A stretch of 64,000 nucleotides of DNA from FEB-25 sp963726315 (GCA_963726315.1 CAVSBZ010000007.1:496001-560000); one strand, 5' to 3'; shown: positions 18,246-27,427, numbered from the stretch's first letter. Numbers and translations: made by a program. Notes: generated from the sequence alone by a model not told the origin.

Positions 18246-19243
18246 ATGGATTGGAACATGATTGGGCATCAATGGGCGGTCAATCTCCTCGCCGAACATG
18301 TCGCCTTGCGGCGGGAGCGGCACGCCTACCTGTTCACTGGTCCCAATGGCGTGGGGCGGAAAACGTTGGCGTTGCGGTTCTCCCAGGCTCTAAATTGCCC
18401 CACACCACCTGTGCCTGGTCAGCCGTGCTTGAATTGCTCTACCTGCGAGCGGATGGGAACTCTTCAGCACCCAGATCTTGCCGTAGTGGAAGCTGTGCAC
18501 GAAGGCGAGGTGTTACGTATCGACCAGGTGCGCGAGCTGCAGCACAACCTGTCTCTGGCGCCCTACGAGGCACGCTATCGCATTGCCCTCATCCTGCGCT
18601 TCGAAGAAGCCAATAATAGCACGGCGAATGCCATGCTCAAGACATTGGAAGAACCTCCTCCCAGGTGGTGGTGATATTAACCGCTAAGAGCGTGGAAAAC
18701 CTTCTGCCCACCATCGCCTCACGCTGTGAGGTCCTGCGTCTGCGCCCGCTTTCCATAGAAGAGACTTCTGCCGGGCTGCAGAGACTTCGGGGTGTGCCGA
18801 AGGATGAGGCTGACCGGCTGGCACACATCTCTGGAGGGCGACCTGGCTACGCGCTTCGCTTATATGAGCAACCCCCACTGTTGGAACAAAGGCAGGCGTG
18901 GTTGGAAGAACTTTTACGCCTGTTAGCCAGCTCACGCGCAGAGAGATTTGCATTTGCCAGGGAAAGCGTTGAGCATCCGGATGAGCTGCGTGATCAGCTG
19001 CAAGTCTGGCTGACTTTTTGGCGCGATGTGCTTATCACGGCAGCAGGTATCTCCAGCTCACTGACCAACCTGGACCATCTAACCAGGATAAACCAGCTGG
19101 CAGAGGAAATTGGATTGCAAGATGCGCAGTTCTATGTTAATACCATCGAGAACACAATGGAGCGGATTGACTGCAATGTGAACGCCCGCCTGGCGATGGA
19201 GGTGCTGCTGATGGACTACCCCCATATTAAAGTATCAGGCTGA
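18246..19243 (+). CDS. holB: DNA polymerase III delta prime subunit, frameshifted
   Basis: The clamp-loader delta prime subunit is encoded in two overlapping frames. Frame 1 (18246-18674) has HAYLFTGPNGVGRKTLALRF (Walker A region), a Cys-rich zinc module (CPTPPVPGQPCLNCSTC) and ends ...AMLKTLEEPPPRWW-stop. Frame 2 continues with QVVVILTAKSVENLLPTIASRCEVLRLRPLS and the C-terminal domain to 19243. Joined with a one-base correction in the C run at 18660-18662 (CCC to CCCC), the protein has 332 residues, normal for the family. The total span is 332 codons plus 2 bases. The gene is essential, so a sequence error is more likely than a true pseudogene, although a slippage event cannot be excluded. 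No canonical slippery heptamer is present. Confidence 0.85.
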
Positions 19244-19253
19244 AGTGGAATTA

Positions 19254-19262
19254 TGCTATACT
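19254..19262 (+). promoter_or_regulatory. Extended -10 promoter of the GAF-PAS kinase gene
   Basis: TGC followed by TATACT (19257-19262) forms an extended -10 element 20 bases before the ATG at 19283. No good -35 box is present, which extended -10 promoters tolerate. It sits right after the holB stop codon. Confidence 0.4.
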
Positions 19263-19282
19263 GAGTCCGGGTCTCAATTTTG

Positions 19283-21376
19283 ATGAATGAGCTGCTTCCA
19301 AATATAAAAGAAGAAAATTCAACCCGTGCCTCTCTGGAATTGCTTTATAACATCAGCCGCGAGCTGAGCTCAGCTCTCGATTTGCGGACGTTATTGGAGC
19401 GCGTCCTGTTTTTATCCATGCAGAATGTTGGTGCAATCAACGGGTCCATTATTGTCTTGGATGACAATGGCGTCCCCATCGATTCGGCCATCATCGCTGG
19501 AGACACGGTGCATAAACATACCACCAAGCGATTGCTTGAACCGCTCGTCAGAGGTCTGTCAGGTTGGGTGGTGCGGGAACGGCAGGTGGCACTGGTGGAA
19601 AATACCAACCAGGATTCACGCTGGATGCCGCGGCAATATGATGATGACGAGCAGCAACTGCCAAAATCTGCAGTCAGCGCACCGATTCTCACCCGTGATA
19701 AGCTGGTGGGAGTTTTGACCCTCGTCCATCCTAAGCCGGGTTTCTTTCAGCCGGAGCATGTTTCCCTGGTGCAGGCGATCGCCGATCAGGCAGGGATTGC
19801 AGTCTTAAATGCCCGCCTGTACGATGAAAGCCAGCGGCAGGCGGAAGTGATGACAGCTCTGGCAACAAGTGCCTCGGGGATATCCGCCAGCTTGAACCTG
19901 GATAGCGTCTTTATGGGTATCCTTGAGCAGACCATCCTGGCGTTAAACGTTCAGGTAGTTGCTCTGACTCTGGTTGACATACAAAGCGGCATCCTGGAGC
20001 TGAGGGCGGTAAAGGGACGGACGAAAACCAAAGACGGCACCATTCCTTACACGGAACAAGGTGGGATTTCGCGCTGGGTCGTAGACCATGACGAAGGTGC
20101 GATAATCCAGGATACGACCAGGGACAGCCGATATGATCCGAGAGATGATCAGGTGAAACGCATCATATCCAAGGCGGTTTTGTGCGCACCGATCCATTAC
20201 CGAGGCCAGGTTATTGGGACGTTGGAGGCGGTGAATCCAAAGACCGGGGAATTTAATCAGGATTCCCTACTTCTGTTGGCAGGGATTGCTGATCTGGCAG
20301 GCACTGCCATCAGGCATGCCCAGCTGTTCGAGCAGCTGCAGGCAGCTCACCAGCGGTACCAGGAATTGTTTGAAGATAGCATTGATCCGATCTTGATTAC
20401 TAATTGGAATGGTGAGATTTTAGAGGTGAACCGGAAAGCTGCATTGATTTCGGATTATGCTAAGGATCTTTTGCGTACGATGCACATCGACCATCTCCAC
20501 ACGGTCGACCAGGATTTGATCGGGAAGGATTATTTGCAACTCCATTCAGGGAAGACCCTATCTTATGAATCGCGGTTACGCACTGCAAGTGGGTATGAAG
20601 TGCCGATACAGGTATATGTCCGCGAAATTAAAACTGAAGACTTGTCTCGGTTGCAGTGGATTTTACGTGACATCACCGAACAAAAAAAGCTGGATACACT
20701 GCGGGATGACCTGACCTCAATGATTTACCATGACTTGCGATCGCCCCTGGCGAACGTTGTCTCTAGTTTGAGCATGCTGGAGACAATGCTTCCACCTGGT
20801 GATACGTCGATGAAGTCGCTGCTGGGGATTTCCATGCGCTCGAGTGAGCGCATCCAGCGCATGACCGAGTCTTTATTGGATTTGAGTATATTGGAAGCCG
20901 GGCAGCCCATCGGAAACCGGACTCTGGCGAGTGTCTCCGACCTGGTTTATGAAGCGGTCGAGGCGATCGAATCAACGATCAACAACAAGAACCAATCCAT
21001 CAGCTATAATATTCATGAAGACCTCCCCAAGGTATTGATCGACCAGGAGATGATCCGCCGGGTGGTAACCAATTTATTGGAGAATGCGAGTAAATACTCT
21101 CCGGCGGGCAGCGATATTGAGGTTGGTGCCCGCGCAGAAGATGAGTTGGTTTTTATCTGGGTGCAGGATCACGGCGGTGGGATTCCTGCCGCGGAGCAGG
21201 ATCGCATCTTTAACAAGTTTACCCGCTTGAAATCGGATAACGGCCCAAAAGGTTTGGGTCTGGGTCTGGCTTATTGCCGTCTGGCGATACAGGCACATGG
21301 TGGCAGAATTTGGGTTGAAAGTGAGCTTGGCACTGGTACTCGCTTTATTTTTTCCTTGCCGGTGATGCAAAGTTAA
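19283..21376 (+). CDS. Sensor histidine kinase, GAF-GAF-PAS-HisKA-HATPase
   Basis: About 697 residues with no membrane segment. There are two GAF domains (roughly residues 20-180 and 195-350; LSGWVVRERQVALVEN and GGISRWVVDHDEGAIIQD), then a PAS domain (YQELFEDSIDPILITNWNG) and a kinase core with H-box MIYHDLRSPLANVV, N-box NLLENASKYSP, G1 VQDHGGGIP and G2 GLGLGLAYCRLAIQ. All catalytic motifs are intact. I use ATG 19283 rather than the TTG one codon upstream. It is a cytosolic sensor of unknown ligand. No cognate response regulator is adjacent, and the next genes are metabolic. Confidence 0.92.
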   Translation: MNELLPNIKEENSTRASLELLYNISRELSSALDLRTLLERVLFLSMQNVGAINGSIIVLDDNGVPIDSAIIAGDTVHKHTTKRLLEPLVRGLSGWVVRERQVALVENTNQDSRWMPRQYDDDEQQLPKSAVSAPILTRDKLVGVLTLVHPKPGFFQPEHVSLVQAIADQAGIAVLNARLYDESQRQAEVMTALATSASGISASLNLDSVFMGILEQTILALNVQVVALTLVDIQSGILELRAVKGRTKTKDGTIPYTEQGGISRWVVDHDEGAIIQDTTRDSRYDPRDDQVKRIISKAVLCAPIHYRGQVIGTLEAVNPKTGEFNQDSLLLLAGIADLAGTAIRHAQLFEQLQAAHQRYQELFEDSIDPILITNWNGEILEVNRKAALISDYAKDLLRTMHIDHLHTVDQDLIGKDYLQLHSGKTLSYESRLRTASGYEVPIQVYVREIKTEDLSRLQWILRDITEQKKLDTLRDDLTSMIYHDLRSPLANVVSSLSMLETMLPPGDTSMKSLLGISMRSSERIQRMTESLLDLSILEAGQPIGNRTLASVSDLVYEAVEAIESTINNKNQSISYNIHEDLPKVLIDQEMIRRVVTNLLENASKYSPAGSDIEVGARAEDELVFIWVQDHGGGIPAAEQDRIFNKFTRLKSDNGPKGLGLGLAYCRLAIQAHGGRIWVESELGTGTRFIFSLPVMQS

Positions 21377-21403
21377 TCGGTCCACAAATAAATCAACACA
21401 GAG

Positions 21404-22261
21404 ATGACAATGCAGCAAATCGAACATGCAATTTATTATGAGAACTCCTACCCCGGAGTGACTGTTGGAGCGATCCTCCTGCCGATGGGGACTATCCTGG
21501 TAGATGCTCCTCTGCGCGCTGAGGATGCCCGCGCCTGGCTGAATGTGATTTACAACCTGGGAGGGAAGCCAAACCGCATGCTGGTCAACCTGGATGCCCA
21601 CCCAGACCGCACGTTGGGTGCGCGGTCTATGGAATGTACCATCATCGCCCACCAAAAGACCGCTCAGGTTTTCCGTGGTCGACCGTCTGTTTTCAAAGGT
21701 CAAAACGCGGATAGCGGCTCGGTTTGGGAAACCTACGATGACGTGGTGGGCACACGCTGGGCGTTACCAGATATCACCTTTACCCATAAGATCTCCATCA
21801 ATTGGGGAGAGCAGGAAGTTTTCATTGAGTACCATGCCGGTCCAGCGCCTGGAGGCACCTGGGTAGTTATTCCCTCATCCAAAGTGGTTTTTGTTGGTGA
21901 CGTGGTTTTGCTCAACCAACCCCCTTTCCTGACCAATGCCGATATCCCTGCCTGGATTGAGACCCTTGACTTGTTGATAAGCTCCTACCGCGATTATGTT
22001 GTAATCAGTGGAAGAGGCGGTGAAATTACCCAGGATTCAGTGAAGGCTCAGCAGCGCCATCTCAAGAGCATTCTAAGAGGAATGGACAGGATGGTCAAAC
22101 GGAACGCACCCACCGCGGAGGTGGAGCGGTTGATCCCCAATTTACTCTCCGACCTGACCTTTCCGAGTGACTTATACGACCAATATTATCAGAGGTACCG
22201 CCATGGTTTGTTCCAATACTATGCCCGGCGCTATCACCCCAGCGAATCCAGTGGCGAGTAA
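21404..22261 (+). CDS. Metallo-beta-lactamase-fold protein with degenerate metal site
   Basis: A 285-residue protein with the strand order of the metallo-beta-lactamase fold. In place of the HxHxDH motif it has NLDAHPDR (residues 62-69): the first His is Asp and the final His is Arg. The second-motif His of GHTPGS is lost (GPAPGG), although VVFVGDVVL keeps its Asp. At most a partial metal site can remain, so the usual hydrolase activity is doubtful. It starts at ATG 21404, 28 bases after the kinase gene and 10 bases before the asparaginase gene, and is likely co-transcribed with them. Substrate unknown. Confidence 0.75.
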   Translation: MTMQQIEHAIYYENSYPGVTVGAILLPMGTILVDAPLRAEDARAWLNVIYNLGGKPNRMLVNLDAHPDRTLGARSMECTIIAHQKTAQVFRGRPSVFKGQNADSGSVWETYDDVVGTRWALPDITFTHKISINWGEQEVFIEYHAGPAPGGTWVVIPSSKVVFVGDVVLLNQPPFLTNADIPAWIETLDLLISSYRDYVVISGRGGEITQDSVKAQQRHLKSILRGMDRMVKRNAPTAEVERLIPNLLSDLTFPSDLYDQYYQRYRHGLFQYYARRYHPSESSGE

Positions 22262-22270
22262 AGACCGATA

Positions 22271-23362
22271 ATGAAGAATACATCCTACGAACCGATTTTT
22301 CAGCTAACCCGCGGCGATATCGTAGAATCTCTGCACTTTGGTGCGATCGCCGTCATGGAACCGACGGGCAGGATGGCAGCCTGGTATGGCGACCCTGGGT
22401 TAGTCACATATACCCGTTCTTCAGCCAAACCCTTACAGGCACTCCCGTTTTTGGAAAATGGAGGCATGTCTTTTTACGGTTTAACCCTGCAGGAAGTAGC
22501 GCTGTTGTGTGCCTCGCATTCGGGCACGGACGAACACGTGGCAGTAGTTACATCCATCCAGGCCAAGACGGGTGTGAGTGAGACAGATTTAATGTGTGGA
22601 ACGCATACCGTTTATGACCGTAAAACGGCTGAAGCCATGCGCGGGCGGGGAGAACTACCTACACCCAATCGTCATAACTGTTCAGGTAAACATACCGGCA
22701 TGCTGGCATATGCTCGCATGTTGAAGATTTCGACCGGTTCTGGAGCTTTGCCTTATATTGATCCGGCTCATCCGGTTCAGCAGAAGATACTAACCACTCT
22801 GGCAGAAATGTCTGATCTGGCACCTGGTGAGATCCACGTGGGTATTGATGGCTGTTCGGCTCCTAATTTCGCTCTTCCACTGCGCAGCACCGCCCTTGCC
22901 CTGGCGCGCATATGCCAGCCGGATGGGTTAGCGGCACAACGGGTTGAGACATGTCATCTGATCACCAAAGCCATGCTCACTTATCCCGATATGATTGGTG
23001 GACCGGATAACTTTGACACCACACTGATGCAGGCTTCTCAAGGGCGAGTGATCTGCAAGGGTGGAGCTGAAGGGTTCCAGGCATTTGGTATTATGCCCGG
23101 TGCGATCAGTCCGGGTTCGCCAGCCCTGGGAGTGGCATTTAAAGTATCCGATGGAGATCTAAAAGGACATAATTTCCCCGCAGGTGACCCCAGAGGTCAT
23201 GTCCGTCCTGCGGTAGCGCTGGAGATATTACGCCAGTTAGGCGTCTTTGAAGCCCAGGACCTTGAAAAATTATCTGAGTATGGTCCAGTATTTCCGGTGG
23301 AAAATTGGCGCAAGCTGAGAGTGGGCTTAGCATCGCCCTGTTTTACACTCAATAAGGATTAA
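22271..23362 (+). CDS. L-asparaginase II-type (PF06089 family)
   Basis: A 363-residue protein with motifs of the Rhizobium etli type asparaginase family: LVTYTRSSAKPLQALPFLE, LCASHSGTDEHV, HNCSGKHTGMLAYAR and HVGIDGCSAPNFALPL. SGKHTG and the nearby Ser/Lys and Cys residues form the active site in characterised members. It hydrolyses asparagine to aspartate and ammonia. This family is unrelated to the classical E. coli enzyme. Its TAA overlaps the ATG of nth by one base. A lyase of the aspartase/fumarase family lies about 8 kb away, but there is no operon link. Confidence 0.88.
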   Translation: MKNTSYEPIFQLTRGDIVESLHFGAIAVMEPTGRMAAWYGDPGLVTYTRSSAKPLQALPFLENGGMSFYGLTLQEVALLCASHSGTDEHVAVVTSIQAKTGVSETDLMCGTHTVYDRKTAEAMRGRGELPTPNRHNCSGKHTGMLAYARMLKISTGSGALPYIDPAHPVQQKILTTLAEMSDLAPGEIHVGIDGCSAPNFALPLRSTALALARICQPDGLAAQRVETCHLITKAMLTYPDMIGGPDNFDTTLMQASQGRVICKGGAEGFQAFGIMPGAISPGSPALGVAFKVSDGDLKGHNFPAGDPRGHVRPAVALEILRQLGVFEAQDLEKLSEYGPVFPVENWRKLRVGLASPCFTLNKD

Positions 23363-24033
23363 TGGACGCTCGCCAGTGTGCAATTCAGGTGCATCGCCGG
23401 TTGATGGAAAAATATGGTGACCCATCCTGGCATCAGCCATTGCCGGTTCTGGACGAGTTAATTTCTACGATATTGTCGCAAAATACGAATGATCTAAACC
23501 GCGACCGGGCATTTACCAATCTTAAGGAGCGCTTTACCACCTGGGAAAGCGTCCGCGACGCTGATCCTGCCCTGGTGATCGACGCAATTCGAACCGCCGG
23601 GTTGGCAAATCAGAAAGGTCCGCGGATTCAAAATATCCTGCGTCAAAGCACTACCGAAAGAGGCTCGCTTGACCTGGGTTTTTTAAAGGACTTACCGGAT
23701 GATGAAGCCTGGGCGTGGCTGATTAAATTTGACGGTGTGGGACCCAAAACAGCTTCTATTGTCCTGTTATTCTCCCTGGAGAAAGCAGCTTTTCCGGTGG
23801 ACACCCATATCTACCGTGTGACAGGTCGCATTGGTCTCCGACCCGAAAAAATGAACATTGAGCAATGTCATCACCATCTGGCAGAATTATTTCCTGCGGA
23901 TGCCTATAAGGCAGCCCATCTCAACTTGATTCTCTTAGGGCGGGAGGTGTGTCACCCACGCAAGCCTGCTTGTGAGGTGTGTGTCTTACAATCTTTATGT
24001 GATTACTACCAAAAGTCACAAAATAGATTGTGA
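23362..24033 (+). CDS. nth: Endonuclease III (HhH-GPD DNA glycosylase/AP lyase)
   Basis: A 223-residue HhH-GPD protein. The helix-hairpin-helix FDGVGPKTASIVLLF carries the catalytic Lys, VDTHIYRVTGRIG holds the catalytic Asp, and the C-terminal C-x6-C-x2-C-x5-C (CHPRKPACEVCVLQSLC) binds a 4Fe-4S cluster. It removes oxidised pyrimidines and nicks the abasic site in base excision repair. The ATG overlaps the asparaginase stop (TAATG), so translation is coupled. FDGVGPKTA departs from the usual LPGVGRKTA, so a related glycosylase specificity is possible. Confidence 0.9.
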   Translation: MDARQCAIQVHRRLMEKYGDPSWHQPLPVLDELISTILSQNTNDLNRDRAFTNLKERFTTWESVRDADPALVIDAIRTAGLANQKGPRIQNILRQSTTERGSLDLGFLKDLPDDEAWAWLIKFDGVGPKTASIVLLFSLEKAAFPVDTHIYRVTGRIGLRPEKMNIEQCHHHLAELFPADAYKAAHLNLILLGREVCHPRKPACEVCVLQSLCDYYQKSQNRL

Positions 24034-24166
24034 GTGATGTCACTAATTAATAATGACAGTTGACCGTAAAAAAAATATCCCTCCTGAAGTATCATTGGAA
24101 GCGAGAAGTGAGCTGAGGTTTTTATCCAAACGCTTACACTCGTTGCTGTTTCCTCCTTTGGCGAAA

Positions 24167-24201
24167 GCCTCCGCTGGGTACCTCACCACCCCAGCGGAGG
24201 C
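24167..24201. terminator. Hairpin between convergent genes (bidirectional terminator candidate)
   Basis: A perfect 12-bp inverted repeat, GCCTCCGCTGGG at 24167-24178 and its complement at 24190-24201, with an 11-base loop. It lies between nth (plus) and the kinase gene (minus). No T-run follows on either strand, so intrinsic termination is only probable. Confidence 0.5.
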
Positions 24202-24252
24202 AGTCATTTAACGCCTGGTATCACCCTGCCCAATCCTGTTGAATTTATCTTT

Positions 24253-25626
24253 TTAGGTGTGGTTACGCTGGAAGGATGACGGTAAACGTCGTCCCCTGGG
24301 GAGAAGACTTAGCCAGATACGACCGTGATGTTTTTCCACGATTGATTTAACAATGGATAAGCCCAAACCGGTACCGTCGGTGACCTGGGCAAGGTTGCTC
24401 CCCCGGTAGAATTTCTCAAAGATGTGAGGCTGGTCTGCGAGGGGAATTCCTGGGCCATTATCAGCGACTTCCAGGATGATCTGTCCGGCTTCTACCCTGC
24501 AGCTTACGTCTATCCTGCCCATCGGTGGGGTGAACTTGACCGCATTTTCGATCAGATTGCTGACCATGCGCTGGAGATGGAGCGAATTGCCCATAATAAC
24601 CGGAAGGTCATCCGGCACCGATAGGACCACATCCTGTATTTTTTCGCTGATCTGATATTCAAGGTCACTGATAGATTGCGTGAGGATGCCTTTTAGATGT
24701 ACTTCTCCGATTTGTAAATCATAGCCTGATTCGACCCGGTTGAGCTCCAGCAAATCGTTGATCAGTGCGGTGATGTGTTGAACGCTGGATTGAATGTGGC
24801 GGATAAATTCAGCCTGCTGATGGTTAATCGGGCCAACGCGGTCGATCAATCCAATGAACCCATAGATGGATGTGAGGGGGGAACGTAAATCGTGTGAGAT
24901 CGTATTAACGAAATCAGTCTTCACTCGGTCCAGCTCTTTGAGATAAGTGATGTCTTGCAGGACGACGGCGATCCCAATCTCAGGAATCATGCTCGCCTGG
25001 GCGCTGAACACCCCATCCTCTGTATATATTTCACTGCGATATGGAAAGGTTCTTTGAGGCTTGAATATATCTAGAAAATCGGAATTATAAATAATTTCGT
25101 TGACTGGCCTGCCTTCCACCTGTTCTTCTGTGACTTTAAGAATAGCACGGGCGGCCTGGTTCACAATTAGCAAATTGGCGTTAATATCTGCCAGGACGAA
25201 CCCATCTACTACTCCCGACAACATCCTTTCGAACTGGTATTCCACCCGTCTGGATTTTTGACGGTTCAAAGCATGCTGGACAGACTTCAACAGGGTCTTC
25301 AAATCGACTGGAACGGTCAGGTAATCAGCCAGTCCCACTTCTAACGCCTGCTTTAATAATGGCTGGCTTATATCATTGCTGACCAGGATTATCGGCAGGT
25401 GGGGATGGGTTTGGAGGATTTCTGCAGAATAAGCCAACCCTTCATTCGCCGATGGATGGGCAATGATCAAAGCCGAGTTATGCAAATGGGGTATCAGCCA
25501 CAGCTCGAGCTCTTTTGGTTGCGAGATTGGGGTAACTTCATATCCTGCCTCGGCAAGCGTGGATAAGTCTGGTAAGTCTGAAAACTCCGGTGCTGTATAG
25601 ATCAATAAGTGAGCGATATCTGTCAT
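24253..25626 (-). CDS. Pseudo-receiver-PAS-histidine kinase with frameshifted C-terminus
   Basis: 457 residues as read. The N-terminal ~120 residues have receiver-like topology but lack all key residues: the acidic pair is replaced (LLIYTAPE), the phospho-Asp region reads ALIIAHPS, and the Lys is Val (DYLTVPVD). A PAS domain follows (ERMLSGVVDGFVLADINAN), then an intact kinase core with H-box TISHDLRSPLTSIYGF, N-box NLIENAVKFTP, G1 VADNGPGIP and G2 GTGLGLSIVKSIV. After HHGRIW (about 24313) the reading frame breaks. Adding one base restores SPQGTTFTVILPA and a stop at 24263. It follows the REC-GAF gene by 27 bases, and the two probably form one operon. Confidence 0.88.
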   Translation of the reverse strand: MTDIAHLLIYTAPEFSDLPDLSTLAEAGYEVTPISQPKELELWLIPHLHNSALIIAHPSANEGLAYSAEILQTHPHLPIILVSNDISQPLLKQALEVGLADYLTVPVDLKTLLKSVQHALNRQKSRRVEYQFERMLSGVVDGFVLADINANLLIVNQAARAILKVTEEQVEGRPVNEIIYNSDFLDIFKPQRTFPYRSEIYTEDGVFSAQASMIPEIGIAVVLQDITYLKELDRVKTDFVNTISHDLRSPLTSIYGFIGLIDRVGPINHQQAEFIRHIQSSVQHITALINDLLELNRVESGYDLQIGEVHLKGILTQSISDLEYQISEKIQDVVLSVPDDLPVIMGNSLHLQRMVSNLIENAVKFTPPMGRIDVSCRVEAGQIILEVADNGPGIPLADQPHIFEKFYRGSNLAQVTDGTGLGLSIVKSIVEKHHGRIWLSLLPRGRRLPSSFQRNHT

Positions 25627-25653
25627 TTTATACTCACACCTTTTCCAGAAGGT

Positions 25654-27342
25654 CTATCCACGTGGAAGTGAAAATGAGATCGTAAAACCGCTGCCCTGCA
25701 TGCTGTCGATCCATATCTGCCCTTTATAAGCTGTAATGATTTCTTTGATCATCGCCAGGCTGATTCCAATTCCTCCGAACCGTTTAGCAGTATAACCGAA
25801 TAGACTAGATTTTATCTCAAACAGTCGGTCAGCTAATTGATCATCAATCTCATCACCCTGGTTAATTATGGTCATAACGGTGTTATTATCACTTTGAACA
25901 ACATGTATTGAGACCTCGCTATTCGTTGGGCTGTATTTCAGCGCATTCGAAAGCAATCCCTCGATGACTTTGGTTATCTGCAAAGGATATACCTTTATGA
26001 TGGACGGCTGGGAGGGTAATTCCAGGCTGAGCATTATGCGCCCAATCTGAGCAATCGGACGGAAGCGGTTTACCACGTTGATCACAGCTTCATTCAGGTC
26101 GATATCCTCCAACGCCCTTACCGTCTGCTCTTGCCGGCTGCTTACCATCGAATCGGCTACGTCCATCAGGATTTCTGCCACTTCCTGGATATCGTTTAAT
26201 GCTGTGGCTTGCTCCCGGCTTAACCTCGGCTCGGTGTCTGCCAGTAACTTATCGACATTTTCCATCAGGATTTTTAATGGGCTGCGCAATTCCAGGCTCG
26301 CCTGGCGCAGAAGATCATATTTCATATCGGACTCAAGGGTGGCATAAATAATGGATTGCTTCAGGTAAACCAGGCTTTGTTCCATCTGATGGATACGTTT
26401 GGCATTTTCAATAAATATCCATGAGTATTCTGCTGCCAGCTCGAGCATGGCTTGTTGGCTGGCAGTGAAAGGTTGCGGGTCTCTCCGGGCAGCCGTAATG
26501 ATGGCAGAGACTTTTCCGTCGTATATAACCGGCACAGACAGGGCTGCTCCGATCCACTCCAGTCCAGTGAATCGTTTGAGCGTTTCTCCATGCAGCGAAA
26601 TAACCCGACCAGATACCGTGGTCAGGGAGCTTAAATCGTCCTCGTAAGGAAGGTTGAGCTTAGATTGCATCGCCGCAGGAACATTCTGACAGGTGCACAG
26701 GATCATTCCTGGTTGGTCAGCCTGTGAGATTAATATCCATGCACTGTCTGCCTCGGTGACCAGCACTGCCAGGTTGGTCATTTTCTCTAATAATAATGCT
26801 ACGTCCGTGCTGGATAAAGCCTGCTTGAATAATGAAAAAATCTCTGAAAAATTGGTTGACTGCTGCTCCAGGGCGTTTTTGGTTATGTTTAACTTTTTTG
26901 AAGTGATATTCAGCGCACTATTCGACCGCTTCTTGCTGAGTGTGTTCTCGACGACATTGATCACCTCTATATCCCGGATGGGACAAAAGAGGTAGTCGAC
27001 TGCACCCAGCCTGAACGTCTGTAAAATATCGGCTTCCTGGCCTTTGTTGGCGATTACGATGATGGGTACATCGATGCCGCGAGTCGCCAATGCCATCATC
27101 AGGTCTTTTGCATTTAGCCCAGGTAGGTTCAAGTCAGTAATGATAATATCTGGGGAAAGATTATCGAGTTCTTGTATTACCGAAGAACCCAATTCGAACA
27201 CATCCACGATAAAGCCGAGCGGTTTTAAGGTTTGCTCGGCAATAAGCTGGCTGATTTGAGGGTCATTCTCGATAAGCACAACGCGCTCATTGTGACTATC
27301 CATATAATTAATCATAGCATGTTTGTTGGAATAGCGGGTCAT
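25654..27342 (-). CDS. Receiver-GAF-histidine-kinase-like protein lacking the phospho-accepting His
   Basis: A 562-residue cytosolic protein. The receiver (residues ~18-135) keeps the acidic patch (LIENDPQ) and phospho-Asp (DIIITDLNLPGL), but the conserved Lys is Cys (DYLFCPIRD). A GAF domain follows (~170-330). The dimerisation helix reads QASLELRSPLKIL, where the phospho-accepting His is Leu (codon CTG). The N-box is good (EGLLSNALKYSP), the G1 box is altered (INQGDEID) and G2 partly kept (FGGIGISLAMIKEI). It probably cannot autophosphorylate and may act as a phospho-input adaptor for the kinase encoded just downstream. ATG 27342 is used; ATG codons at 27315 and 27303 are alternatives. Confidence 0.85.
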   Translation of the reverse strand: MTRYSNKHAMINYMDSHNERVVLIENDPQISQLIAEQTLKPLGFIVDVFELGSSVIQELDNLSPDIIITDLNLPGLNAKDLMMALATRGIDVPIIVIANKGQEADILQTFRLGAVDYLFCPIRDIEVINVVENTLSKKRSNSALNITSKKLNITKNALEQQSTNFSEIFSLFKQALSSTDVALLLEKMTNLAVLVTEADSAWILISQADQPGMILCTCQNVPAAMQSKLNLPYEDDLSSLTTVSGRVISLHGETLKRFTGLEWIGAALSVPVIYDGKVSAIITAARRDPQPFTASQQAMLELAAEYSWIFIENAKRIHQMEQSLVYLKQSIIYATLESDMKYDLLRQASLELRSPLKILMENVDKLLADTEPRLSREQATALNDIQEVAEILMDVADSMVSSRQEQTVRALEDIDLNEAVINVVNRFRPIAQIGRIMLSLELPSQPSIIKVYPLQITKVIEGLLSNALKYSPTNSEVSIHVVQSDNNTVMTIINQGDEIDDQLADRLFEIKSSLFGYTAKRFGGIGISLAMIKEIITAYKGQIWIDSMQGSGFTISFSLPRG

Positions 27343-27397
27343 TTCCCAGATAGCTACAGCAGTGAGTTAGAGTTTTGTAAGAAATCTCTTTGAATGC

Positions 27398-27427
27398 TTG
27401 ACTTTGGATACCGGATGAGCATACAAT
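27398..27427 (+). promoter_or_regulatory. Promoter of dnaJ-like gene
   Basis: TTGACT at 27398-27403, an 18-base spacer, and TACAAT at 27422-27427, 44 bases before the ATG at 27472. The region is the divergent spacer between a minus-strand sensor gene and this gene. No CIRCE-like inverted repeat is seen. Confidence 0.5.

Noticed and set aside
18651..18674. Programmed -1 frameshift in holB like that of dnaX
   Set aside because: CCT CCC AGG does not form an X-XXY-YYZ heptamer, and similar one-base breaks occur in five other genes here, so error or mutation is the simpler reading.
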